Source: Gymnothorax reevesii (Eukaryota; Chordata; Actinopteri; Anguilliformes; Muraenidae). From it: DNA of 64,000 bases. The stretch spans positions 76,285,367 to 76,349,366 of the forward strand of contig CM056580.1 in the NCBI GenBank assembly GCA_029721435.1. The letters run 5' to 3'. The notes under the pieces are model-generated. The model was given only the letters and a program-made list of their open reading frames with translations. It was not told where the DNA came from and did not search any database. The first letter of the stretch is position 1. The number at the start of each line of letters is the position of its first letter. Shown in pieces: positions 35,049 through 45,116 of the stretch. The position numbers were made by a program, and so were the translations under genes.

Positions 35049-36755
35049 TTAAAGGTGACCTTGTATTTACTCTCAGTGTAATTTTCACTTGTCTTTTGTA
35101 CCAATCTTTTGAAATGCTGAAGGGGAGATGTAAAATCAAACATCTCTTTTTTCGTCATCAAAGCTATGTGAAATTACTCAGAAATAATTTCCATCGCATT
35201 TTTGGAACATTTCAATAATGGTATTCCTTCTCTTGATTTTCTCTATCACCCCCAAGTTTTGATCACATGACAAATAGCTGAGCCCTCTGATTGGGAGCTG
35301 ACAAATAACCTTCTCAAATCTTCTACCAATTGCAAGGGAGGGCAGATGCTGAACCATAGTGTGATTATGCTTCTTGTGCTGCCATCTTGGATCACTGCTG
35401 CTGCCACCTATTGACAAAGGCAGAATTTCTTGCAACAGGGGCCAGGTCCTGAACTTGGCCTGTCTTGAACTTGCCATGTAAAATACATTAAGAACATCCA
35501 CATAACCACATTTACTCACGGGAGTTGGGATCTTACCCAGAATCACAAAAAAAGTGTCACAGAAAGTGCGTGAACCTGAATTTTGGGCCCTTATTGAAAT
35601 TACAGATTCAACTTCTGCGTGGTTTCTTCAGTTGAATTTGATTTTCAAGAATTGTTACGGCGCCCAGTCATTTTGATACCTATGTTCATAAGAAAAAGAT
35701 TACTTTTTGAAAAATACTGAAGTATAAGAATAAATGTAATTGTATTAAAATTTCAGGGACGATGTTAAATGAATTGTTGATGTAGCTTCAACACGATAAG
35801 ATTACAAAGAAATTAGGAAAATTCTAGATCCAATACATTTTTACTTTGATTGGCATAGACCAGTGCCAAGCCTCCATGTAATTTCCTGGAATTTTTGGGT
35901 TCATTCGTCCACCATTTTCCCTCACACAAAGACAGTCACAATGCCTTTGTTTCCTCAGGGTGAACAAAAGGTCCTAGTTATGTATTTGCACAATTTACAT
36001 AGTATTAGCTGATATTTTATACTTCGATTTATAACTTACTCTCACCTCTCAAATGAGTTATTTTACGAAATAAAATAGGTATTGAACACAACAGCTGCTC
36101 TCTCCAGTGGTGACGCCTGAGGAAAGTAGAAATGTTCACAAAAAAGTGTTACTTTAACACTTGAATACTAGAACATGTGTAGACACGGTGTCAGATTTAA
36201 CACGGGGGATTTTAATTTAACCTTGGTGTTTTCGGTTTTTAGTATGTAAATATATGTGAACTGAAAATATGCAGGGGTAAAATTCTGCTGCTGCTGCCTG
36301 GCAATGCTTGGTGTTCTTGGTTCTGGCCGGCCACACCCAACTTATGAACGAAAGCACTTAGGGGTGGGCATTATGCCTTATTTCATGGAACCATAGACTA
36401 CTCTCTGCGTGAGTGTGAAGGTCGGCACCCCTCAGCATGATTCACACTCTAAACATATAACTCACTACCTGTGGTATTTTTAATAAGCAGCCCTTTTATC
36501 CCTTATGCTTTCTTTGAGGTGACAATAATTCTGAACCTGATTATGTACATAAGAAGCTGACTGGAAAAATTAAATTATTAACTTGTCAGTAGGAATGCCA
36601 AAATCCACACCAAAGTTGTGGATCAGTGTTTTTTTTTTTTTTTTAAGCCTCAATTCTCAGATGTCGCCTACATATTAAGTGCTTTAACTTACAGTTGCCC
36701 TGTATCCTACAGGAGGAGCGCGGGAAAGCGGTGATGTTGCTGCTCTCTCGCCCAA
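35049..36755. other. No gene recognised
   Basis: AT-rich sequence. The minus frame at 35178-35546 shows no known domain. A short T run lies at 36628-36645. The block at 36714-36756 (AGGAGGAGCGCGGGAAAGCG) resembles 59758 onward, so it may be repeat-derived. Confidence 0.4.
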
Positions 36756-36758
36756 CTA

Positions 36759-37591
36759 CACTGAACAAAAATATAAAAGCCCCGTGTCAAATATTGATGC
36801 CACATGGAGTTAACAACTCTAAGTGAGCATATGCTGACTTTTACTTGTACAATAGGGATATTTCTCTTGATTTGTGGACCATTTTTTAATCCATCTCTGT
36901 CAGTGAGCTTTTGCTCTGTGATGCATTGATTTCACTCCGTACATGGGTGTGGCATTTCCAGAAGGTGATCAGACAGAATGAGCAGGACCCAGACACTCCT
37001 TATACTGGGGACAATAAAAGGCCACCCCAAAATGTCAAATTTTGTCAAAAGTCATCATGACCCAGATGTCTCAAGTCATGCGGGAACGTGTCACTGGCAT
37101 GCTGGATGCAGGGATGTCCACCAGAGCGGTCTGCATGCACTTCTTTGAAACAGAGCACATTCCAGTTCTGGACTGGCCTGCGTATTCGCCAGACATGTCG
37201 CCCATAAAGCATCTTTGGGATGAACTGGATCGACGTGTCCAGTTCTGGATAATGTGCACCAGCTCCGTGTAGCCCTCCTGGAAGAATGGAATAACATTCC
37301 AGAAGCCACGATAGACAACCTGATCAACTCTATGCGAAGGAGATGTGTTGTTCTGAGAGACGCACATGGTGGACACACATGATATTGAACATTCAATTTC
37401 TTCAACCTGACCCCAATGTGTTCAAAGGATTGTCACTCCTTTGCAGATGCCAATATCAAGATGTAACGGACGGTGATCTGAAGCTTGGTCATCAACAAAA
37501 ATAAATTTTGATTCGCTTCATATATTGCATAACCCTAATGTTAATAAAAACTGAAAAATTTGACATGGGGCATTTATATTTTTGTTCAGTG
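36759..37591 (+). mobile_element. Internally deleted Tc1-like element
   Basis: Ends CACTGAACAAAAATATAAA (36759) and TTTATATTTTTGTTCAGTG (37573-37591) are perfect inverted repeats of 19 bp. The length of 833 bp is about half that of a full Tc1. A TA precedes the left end. The remaining coding is N-terminal sequence joined to C-terminal sequence. Confidence 0.85.
37042..37383 (+). pseudogene. Deleted Tc1-like transposase
   Basis: The frame reads MRERVTGMLDAGMSTRAVCMHF (helix-turn-helix) and then jumps directly to PVLDWPAYSPDMSPIKHLWDELDRR, the C-terminal catalytic glutamate region, with the glutamate itself changed to lysine (PIK for PIE). The two catalytic aspartate blocks are missing. The end (37300-37383) keeps an RGGHT-like AHGGHT after a frame change. 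This is a non-autonomous deletion derivative. Confidence 0.75.
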
Positions 37592-38204
37592 CACAATACG
37601 GGGGGAATTTTGGCATTCTCTGGCTGTGAGGCGAATTTGCAATTCCCAAACCATTCAACTCTGGAGGACCTTTTGAAGGATATGATTGGTGGAAAAATTT
37701 TTAATGACAGGCCCACAGTCCATTCGATTAGTTCGTAGCTGCAGGCTAAACGTAACTTTGATCAATATGACCCCTTTCCTCGCACAAGCGCTGACTACAT
37801 GTACTCGCACAACGACAGCTGCGGTGTAACGACACTGTACCTGATGCATGAAGTCATGAACACGACCATGCTGCGAATGATGCGATGTGGCGTGTCGCAC
37901 TTGATATTCCTTTCTTTATTCAGGGCTCATGCAGTCTTCACAGTTACTGCAGTATTAGAACATGTCCATAAGTTTCTGAACTTGCAACTGATGTTGCAAT
38001 GCATGAGACAGTTGAGCTATGTTTCAAAACTGACTAGCGTATAGACCGCAGTCATGGTCATTGACAAAACATGCAAGACACTTAAGCATTCACGTGCTGC
38101 ATTAGTGACTGTATTGCTTTTTTCTTTCTCCTTGATCAGGTCACCCCTCCTGTCTCTTGTACCACACATGCACACACACCTACCTATCTGTCCTTCACTG
38201 TTTT

Positions 38205-38442
38205 TGTACTGTGTCTGTGTACAGTATGAAAGTTCTGTATATTGTGATCTATAGTTTACAGTCAGGCGTGAGTGCGCAACCGAGCGAGTAAATGAGACCT
38301 TTTGAGCGACATGATTAGTCGAGATGGAAAATAAATGTTACATCGTCATAAACTGCACACTAGCTGGCTCGGTCGCTCACGCCTGACTGTAAACTACAGA
38401 TCACAATAATACAGAACTCTATGCTGTACACAGACACAGACA
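38205..38442. repeat. Long hairpin, arms of about 90 bp
   Basis: GTGATCTATAGTTTACAGTC with AGGCGTGAG (38241-38269) pairs with CTCACGCCTGACTGTAAACT and ACAGATCAC (38375-38403). The pairing extends outward through ATACAGAACT and GTACACAGACACAG. The loop is about 90 bp. No coding. Confidence 0.75.
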
Positions 38443-38459
38443 GAGAGGAAGGGAGAGTG

Positions 38460-38640
38460 AGTGAGTGAGTGAGTTGCTGGGAGGGCCTGCTAAAATTTCA
38501 ATGAAAACTCCTCCCAGCTGCTGTCGCCTGTGGAGCAAGAACTCGAAACCCAGTGACCTGACGCGAAACCCCATGGCATTAATTAGCGAGTAATTGCGTA
38601 CTTTCCTCATATTCGAATTTGATATTTACTGCTGAATAAC
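38460..38640. repeat. Repeat also present near 59.8-60.0 kb
   Basis: GGGAGGGCCTGCTAAA, AGCAAGAACTCGAAACCCA-like and GCGTACTTTCCTCAT-like blocks recur at 59840-59990 (GGGAGGGCCCGCTTAA-like order, GAGCTCAAAC, TGCATACTGTCCTCATGTTC). It is an old interspersed family. Confidence 0.4.
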
Positions 38641-39165
38641 TGCAACATATTATTGCATTTTGCAGAGTAATCTTTTTCTGTGCAGCTGCCCATAACAACA
38701 GTTCCAGGGAAAATTGTGAGGCGCATGATATTGAGCAAAATGAACTTGCATGACTCTCTCATTAACCTGATGAAAAAATAAATTAACTTATTTGAAATAT
38801 ATTCAGTTGCAAACAAAATTATTCAACCTACATTGCAAATTGGGTTTAATAGTAAAATTTACAAACTTGCAGCTGTTTGTGATTGACAGATTAAACAAAA
38901 CATTTTAAATAGGACATCACAACTAATGTTACAAGTGTTTTCTCCAAATTAAACACAAAATGCCATTTTTAATTACTACTGCAGTCTCAGAATTATTCAA
39001 CCCCCCAAATAGAATCTGTTATTAGAGCACATTTGCAAATCAGGTGTTGTCTAAAGCACACATAATGTAGCTAATCAAGTGCTTAATAAGTTGCGTCAGG
39101 TTTGCTTGAGAAAGAACAAATCAAATACTTGCACTTGCTAGGGGTTTGCAGACAGTGACATTTGA

Positions 39166-39680
39166 TTGCATATTAGAAATATGGCTGTCAAAAGAATTGT
39201 TCAAAAGCTAATAGAGGAGATCATTGCCTGGCTCAAACAAGGAAAAGGATACAAAAAGGTAGCACAGGCACTGAATGTTCATAGAGATACAGTTAGAAGC
39301 ACAGTTGGCAAGTTCAGAGTTAAAGGAAGAATGGCTACAGTACCAGGATGTGGCAGAAAGAGGATGCTATCAATGGCTGCTACCAGCTTACTGAGGAGAT
39401 GGGTGGTCAAAAACCCTTGAGTGACTGCAGGAGGCCAGCAGCAAGACTATAAGGAAGAGGCACTGAGGTATCAGCTTGCACAGTAGAGTGCATCCTAAAC
39501 GTTGAAGGTCTCCAGGACAAACACCACGACTGATCCAAAAGCACAGGCTCCAATATACTCAAAACCATAAAAATAAGCCACAGATGTTTGGGGATATTGA
39601 TCTGCGGAGTGATGAAACAAAACTGTAGTATATCAGGTATATGATTCAGCGGTATGTCTGCAGGAGGAATAAAGAAGCAT
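39166..39680 (+). pseudogene. Tc1-like transposase, N-terminal piece
   Basis: MAVKRIVQKLIEEIIAWLKQ and KKVAQALNVHRDTVRSTVGK form the first helix-turn-helix, followed by a degenerate GR-K motif and stops after 39420. Near 39600-39680 a frame with CRRNKEA runs to the LINE junction. That frame continues in 41089 onward as YAEKHTLPTVKNCGG if one copy of the AAGCAT duplication is counted, proving the two pieces were one gene. Confidence 0.75.
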
Positions 39681-41088
39681 CAATCAATCAACCAAAGTTT
39701 ATTTATAGAGCACTTTACAACACTCAAGGTGACCAAAGTGCTTTCCAGTGAAAAATAGGTTATAAGATAAGAAATCAAAGCAGGTTAAAAGAAAGCAACA
39801 ATAGAACAAGTCAGGAAAATAAAATCAGATAAACAAGACAAAATAAAATAACATGTCACCACATTACTGTGCATTAAAAGCCAGTCTGAAAAAATAAGTT
39901 TTGAGCCGAGCTTTGAAAAGGCCAAAGTCAGAAATAGTACGTATGTTGGGGGGGAGTTTGTTCCAGAGTCTGGGTCCAGCAACTGAAAAAGCTTGATCAC
40001 CCCAGTGCTTATACCTGGCCCTGGGGACATCAAGAAGCAGCTGATTAGAAGACCTTAATGCCCTGTTGGGGTTGTGAACAGATAGAAGCTCAGTCAAATA
40101 AATAGGCGCAAGGCCATTAAGGGCTTTGAAAACAAAAAGTAAAATTTTAAAATCTATCCTAGCGGAAACTGGGAGCCAATGGAGGGAAGAAAGGACTGGG
40201 GTGATGTGCTGGCGCCTTGGAGTGTTCGTCAGGAAACGAGCTGCCGCATTTTGCACCAACTGAAGACGGCTAAGGGCAGACTGGGAACCACCGACATAGA
40301 GAGCATTACAGTAATCTATACGTGAGCTTATAAAAGCATGAATAGTCCTTTCAAGGTCGGCACGATTTAAAAAAGGCTTCACTTTAGATAAAAGACGTAA
40401 TTGATAAAAACTTGCTCTGACCACATTGTCAATCTGTTTGGCAAATGTAAAACCGCTGTCAAAAATGTCCCCGAGGTTCTTTACAAATGGTTTTAGCTGT
40501 GAAGACACAGGATCTGAATCCACAAGAACATTATCACCAAATAAAACATAGTCAGTCTTGTCCTCATTTAAATGGAGAAAATTTTTCCCAAGCCATGACT
40601 TGATGTCATTGATGCAATTTGTGAGAGACTAAAGAGCACCACTTTTGTTTGGGAACACCGGTAAATACAGCTGGAGATCATCGGCGTAGCAGTGAAATGT
40701 AAATTATGCTTCGCTATAATCGACCCCAGTGGCAGCATATAGAGGGAAAATAGCAAAGGGCCCAAAATGGAGCCCTGGGGAACTCCACAAAACAAAGAGG
40801 CAACAGAGGAGGACAAGTCGCCAATCATTACAGAAAATGTTCTGTTAGTCAGGTAAGACTCAAACCACTTGAGTGCAGTTCCACGGATGCCAGCATAATT
40901 ATTCAGGCGGGACAAGAGAATAGGATGGTCAACCGTATCAAAAGCCGCCGTTAAGTCAAGCAACACCAGGACAACAGGACGTTTGGTGTCAACAGACATA
41001 GCTATGTCACTGTGAACAGTGCAGACTCCGTGCTATGCCTTATCGGAAGCCAGACTGAAATTTTTCCAGAATAAAATTGTTTTCTAAA
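39681..41088 (-). mobile_element. LINE-2-type insertion with AAGCAT target duplication
   Basis: Oriented minus, with a TTGATTGATTG-type 3' tail at 39681-39693 and a 5' truncation at 41088. It is flanked by AAGCAT at 39675-39680 and 41089-41094. Reverse transcriptase and C-terminal frames are long and well preserved compared with the surrounding Tc1, so it is the younger element. Confidence 0.85.
39864..40999 (-). pseudogene. LINE-2-type reverse transcriptase, 5'-truncated
   Basis: The N-terminal frame (40999-40568) has RPVVLVLLDLTAAFDTVDH, the first catalytic aspartate motif, and GVPQGSILGPLLFSLYM. A frame change then gives the YADD box (HCYADDLQLYLPV, about 40710-40675). The C-terminal frame (40523-39864) has FVKNLGDIFDSGFTFAKQID, ISSRIDYCNALYVG, LVQNAAARFLTNTPR, SSLHWLPVSARIDFK and RLWNKLPPNIRT, and ends FRLAFNAQ. 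These are the thumb and post-RT motifs of L2/CR1-group LINEs. One frameshift near 40700 and the 5' truncation (no endonuclease) disable it. Confidence 0.85.
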
Positions 41089-41330
41089 AAGCATATGCTG
41101 AAAAGCACACCCTGCCTACAGTGAAGAATTGTGGGGGCAGTTTGATGCTCTGTGGCTGCCTTCCTTCCTCCAGCACTGCAAATCTGCCCAGTGTGGAGGG
41201 CAAGATGGATTCAGTCAAGTACCAGGATATCCAAGGAGAAAATGTCATGCCGGCTGTAGAGAAGCTGATGCTTGGGCATCATTGGACCTTCCAACAGGAC
41301 AATTATCCTAAGCATACGGTAGAGTCGCCG
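41089..41330 (+). pseudogene. Tc1-like transposase, middle piece
   Basis: Contains HTLPTVKNCGGSLMLCGCL (the block before the second aspartate) and HHWTFQQDNYPKHT with the second catalytic aspartate. It is cut at about 41320 by the next insertion. It continues at 44035 with a KTWFQKK-like block. Confidence 0.75.
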
Positions 41331-41489
41331 TTAAAACCAAAAAAAAGGTCGTTAATCCGGCAGTAGGGGGGCGCTAGGCTGTCGGTAGGACCGGGAAATC
41401 TCGCCGTGAGCTGTACGGTAGGACCGGCGTCTTGACGCGCACAAAGACAAAAGAGGACCTCCTGCCGCCTTCCGCCCTGCTGAAAAAAC

Positions 41490-42085
41490 CAACATGCACC
41501 AGCATGGAAATAATGCTGGTTTGTTGCTGGCCCAAGCTGGTCCATGCTGATCTGCCAGCAAGGATCTGCATAGACCAGCATTATCTCCATGCTAGTCCTT
41601 GTTGGTTTTGTGCCGGTTAAAGCTGGTCTATGCTGGTCAATGCTGGCTGAACATCAACCAGCATAGAGGGATTGCTTGTCTATGCTGGTCAATGCTGGCA
41701 GACCAGCATAGACCAGCACAGACCAACATTATTTCTGGGCTGGTTGATGCTGGTTTGGTGCTGGTCAATGCTAGGAGACCATCAACCAGCATGGAGATAA
41801 TGCTTGTCAATGCAGGTAGACCAGCATAGACCAGCACAGACCAGCATTATCTCCATGCTGGCTGATGGTCAGCCAGCATAGAGCAGCATATACCAACACA
41901 GACCAGCATTATATCCATGCTGGTCTGTGCTAGTTTATGCAGGTCTGCCAGCATGGACTGGCATAGACTAGCACAGAGCAGCATCATATCCATGCTGATT
42001 GGTGCTGATCTATGCTGGTCTGCAAGCATAGACCAGCACAGACCAGCATTATCTCCATGCTTGTCTTTGCTGTTATGTTGCTGGT
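41490..42085. repeat. Minisatellite of CCAGCATAGACCAGCA units
   Basis: Dozens of imperfect 10-bp-based units (TATGCTGGTC and its complement GACCAGCATA) in alternating orientations, so much of it can fold on itself. Several long frames on both strands arise only from the repeat. Confidence 0.9.
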
Positions 42086-42265
42086 GTAGCTGCGAGTGAA
42101 ACTGGTCCACCATCAGAAAACAGCCCAGCAAACACGCCTGTATGGGCCCAAAATGGGTTAACTGTATGCAGTTATGCAGTTTGGGCAGAGGCAACCCTCA
42201 TTAATCCCACTTAAAACTGAATGGCTCTTTCGTAAACTGAATTCACGGAATTAAAAGCGGATACA

Positions 42266-43165
42266 CCTGGCACCAGCGGCGGCGTTAGACCTGGACTAAT
42301 ATCCCTCCCTTTATTATCCCCCGCCAACACGAAGTGGGAGGGGGATATAGGTTTGACCTCCGTCCGTCCGTCCGTCCGTCCGTGTGTGCGTCCATCCGTC
42401 CGTCCGAGATAAAGGGGACAGCTTTACTCAGAAACTACTACAGATACAGTAACCAAATTTGGTGTGTAGCTTCACACCATAAAGGCCTTGCTTGAGTTCG
42501 AAAATGAGAAGTGCACGATTGGCGGGGATGTTGTAGACCATGTCGACTTGTTAACAATTAGTCCTGGCTAATTCTAGATGGTTTTCCTTTATTAACGTTT
42601 TCCATTTCAAGAATAATCAAGTGGCAATTAAAGACACGGCTTCTCTCCCCCATGTGATCTGTCCTGGGCTTCAGTACAGAGAAATAATTTAATTGTAATT
42701 AGGTCTTTGGACCGGCACTCGGCGATGTTTCAGAACTCTTCAGAGAATGAAGGTAATTCTGGTCACTAGTACGTGGTTTCGTCCGTTTACATTTTTCAAT
42801 CAGACAGCTGTCTATTTTTTACAGCGAGTTGCATGACCGTCCTGCAAAAACAGGTGTACGTACTTGTCGACGAAATTACCTTAATTTCGCTGAAGAGTTC
42901 TGAAATGCCGTCGCCGAGTGCCGGTGCATAGATCTAATTACAATTAAATTATTTTTCTGTACTGAATGCAGCCCATTATTTTGTGGCTTTTAGATGGGGG
43001 AGAGAAGCCGTGTCTTCAATTGCCTCTTGATTATTCTTGAATTGGAAAACGTGTTCATGAAGGAAAACCATCTAGAATTACCCAGGACAAATTGTTGTCA
43101 ATAAAGGGAGGTATATCAGCCCCGGAATTTTCAGGTCTAAAACCGCCTCTGTCTGGCACTGCTTA
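42266..43165. mobile_element. Foldback element, arms of about 250-300 bp
   Basis: Left arm blocks CTGGCTAATTCTAGATGG, CACGGCTTCTCTCCCCCAT and GGCACTCGGCGATG recur as reverse complements on the right (CATCTAGAATTACCCAG, ATGGGGGAGAGAAGCCGTG, CGCCGAGTGCC) with the centre near 42820. The outer part TCCCTCCCTTTATTA also pairs with the right end. The left arm is broken by the insert 42317-42550. The element is related to the foldback at 62.2-62.9 kb. Confidence 0.8.
42317..42550 (+). mobile_element. Helitron-like unit D inserted in a foldback arm
   Basis: This 234-bp block interrupts one arm while the other arm (TTTATTGACAACAATTTG, minus sense near 43100) keeps the empty site. It begins TC after an A with a C-rich/G-rich hairpin CCCCCGCC...GGGAGGGGG, then GATATAGG, then (GTCC)n and a TCAGAAACTACT...ACCAAATTTGG module. 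It ends CTTG followed by T, one base from the CTAG of element C. Confidence 0.6.
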
Positions 43166-43647
43166 AACAGCTCAGTTCGTACCATCTCTATTTATTACTC
43201 ATTGTCACCCTAATAATCCCTTTAAGGTCATTGTAGCCTATCAAAGAATTAATGACCTGGTCAGCGCGTGGCAGAAATTTTCTATAAAATGCCCAACCAT
43301 AAACTGACATCACATTCACAACTATGGAACCTGTCACGATACGACGCATTTCCCCACAGTTTAGGACGAAGATGGAGGCCTTGGCGAGAGACAACCTCAC
43401 ACCTCTGCAGGTCCGAAAACGCATAATTTCGGAGAATAACGTGACCATAAGCTCACAGGCTTTTAAGCTGTATATTGCCAACTTGTTTATTTATATTGCA
43501 GTTGGCTTTTCATAACCAATAAATCAATTGCGGCACACTTCGCTGAAGGTCTACCCACAAACTCTCAGAATCACAGTTTCTGCAATAAAAATACATATTT
43601 AAAATAAAATAAAAAAATTAAAAAATTCTGTCAAGTTTATCATTTCT

Positions 43648-43738
43648 GATATTTTTTCTTGTTCATGCTAGGCTTTTTAAACAGAGGATCAGCCACACGC
43701 TTTCCAGAGGTCGCATAAGCTCTGACTTTCACTTTCAC
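43648..43738 (-). other. Possible terminal exon of unknown gene
   Basis: On the minus strand a strong acceptor (TTTTATTTTCTCTTGCAG, ending at 43739) is followed by a frame of about 30 codons containing AYATSGKRVADPLFKKPSMN, ending in a stop near 43648. No domain is recognised. It lies inside the 41321-44030 element, so it could be a transposon exon, a captured host exon, or chance. Confidence 0.25.
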
Positions 43739-44034
43739 TGCAAGAGAAAATAAAAAGATGTTAAAATACATAACGGCAAACACAAACATAATTCTAACTG
43801 TCAAAATGCCCTGTATTCTATCACTTATACGCGTTACTACATTCAGTTCTGCGGAGCCACATGTGGTTATTCCTGGCGGTAAATTGTCCTGTGATATGGC
43901 TCATTGGTCAGCAGGGTGAAGTATCGCGTAATGGCGCGTTAGATCGTGGTTAAAAATGGTTAGAAGGGCGAAATGTTCAAGGTAACCGGGCGTGAACTAA
44001 CGCCGTCTCTTCGGTTTAAACCGCGTCTGTGCTG

Positions 44035-44320
44035 TACCTCAGCATCCTCCAAAACTTGGTTTCAGAAGAAGTCTGGGAAGATTCTAGAGTGCCCATCACA
44101 GTCGCCTCACTTGAACCCCATAAAAAAAATCTCCGGTAGGATTTGAAGAAGGCAGTTGCAGCATGCAAACCCAAGAATATTAGTGAACTGGAGGCCATTG
44201 TCCATGACGACTGGGCTAAGATTCCGTGGGAATGCTGCCAAAAGCTGACATCTGCCTATGCATCACTTCTCCAGCAGGTCAAAGCAGCAAAAGGGTGCTC
44301 TACGAAGTATTAAAGATGCA
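44035..44320 (+). pseudogene. Tc1-like transposase, C-terminal piece
   Basis: Contains SASSKTWFQKKSGKILECPS and QSPHLNPIKK (the third catalytic position, E replaced by K), then frames with a SRSKQQKGALRSIKDA-like end. It continues the piece ending at 41330. Its last 43 bp (44277-44319) occur exactly again at 46192-46234. Confidence 0.75.
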
Positions 44321-44664
44321 TGCCATGAAGGGGTTGAATAATTTTTAGCCTGCAGTAGTCATTAAAAGTGGCATTTTGTGTCGAATTTGGAGAAGCCACT
44401 TGTAATATTTGTTAAATTTTGCCAGTAAATCTCCTTTGCAACATGGGTTGAATCATTTTGATTGCAACTATATACCAATTTTTTTTTTTTCGATATTTTT
44501 TTGACAAATCAAATTTATTCTTGCACAAATGACAAAGTAATTTGACATAAGGCTGTAATAAGTACAGTAAACAATTTTTCGAGAAATACAATACTTTTTG
44601 GTATTTTATTTGACAGATTTATTTTACAAAAAAAGCCATGTCCAGAATTATTCATACCCTTTTC

Positions 44665-45110
44665 TCAGAAATTGATGGCAAAGCCTTTATTCATAATTAC
44701 AGCCTCCAAACGCTCCCTGTGATTGATCACAAGGTTTGTACACGTTTCCATGGGAATTTTGGCCCACTCCTCTTTGGCAAACTTTTCCAGATCCTTAAGG
44801 GTTTCCTTGCCATGACCTTGACCTTCAGTTCCATCCACAGATTTCTGATAGGATTGAGGTCGGTGCTCTGGCTTGGCCACTCCAAAACATTCACTTTGTT
44901 GTCCACTTACCATTTCTTGATGGATTTGGCCGTGTGTTTAGGATCATTATCCTGCTGGAAGATCCATTCCTGCCCAATACCAAGTTTTTTGGTGGATTGT
45001 TTAATGTTTTCACTGAGGATCTGGATATCCTGGTCCTGTTTCATGCCATTAACTTTAACAAGGTTTCCGGGCCCATTTGCTGAAAAGCAACCCCAGAGCA
45101 TGATACTCCT
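44665..45110 (-). pseudogene. Tc1-like transposase, C-terminal half, minus strand
   Basis: The frame from about 45101 reads MLWGCFSANGPGNLVKVNG, then [20 protein letters not shown] (second aspartate). After a frame change come a WPS-D-NPI block near 44860 and [15 protein letters not shown], a typical C-terminus. An end motif TCCAGAATTATTCATACCC at 44640-44658 is the probable terminal repeat. The N-terminal half is missing on this strand. Confidence 0.75.
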
Positions 45111-45116
45111 GCCGCC

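Larger units (their letters stand above)
41321..44030. mobile_element. 2.7-kb inverted-repeat element inserted in Tc1
   Basis: The left end AGAGTCGCCGTTAAAACC and the right end read inward as ACAGACGCGGTTTAAACC agree at 14 of 18 positions, with further similarity inward (GGTCGTTAAT and GGCGTTAGTT). It cuts the Tc1 transposase between its KHT and KTWFQKK motifs. It contains a minisatellite, a foldback and a possible exon. A GTA at each junction may be the target duplication, but this is uncertain. No transposase is recognised. Confidence 0.55.
38803..44472 (+). mobile_element. Tc1-like element split by two later insertions
   Basis: The left end (CAGTTGCAAACAAAATTATTCAACC-type, from 38803) and right end (GGGTTGAATCATTTTGATTGCAACTATA, to about 44472) are inverted repeats with TA-rich flanks. 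Its transposase is found in three pieces in the right order and strand (39166-39420, 39600-39680 plus 41089-41330, 44035-44320). They are separated by a LINE-2 (39681-41088) and a 2.7-kb inverted-repeat element (41321-44030). Confidence 0.8.

Noticed and set aside
41490..42085. CRISPR-like array
   Set aside because: Units have no constant spacer length and alternate in orientation, and the genome is vertebrate.
41303..42194. Many overlapping frames on both strands near 41.3-42.2 kb
   Set aside because: All are translations of the TATGCTGGTC minisatellite.
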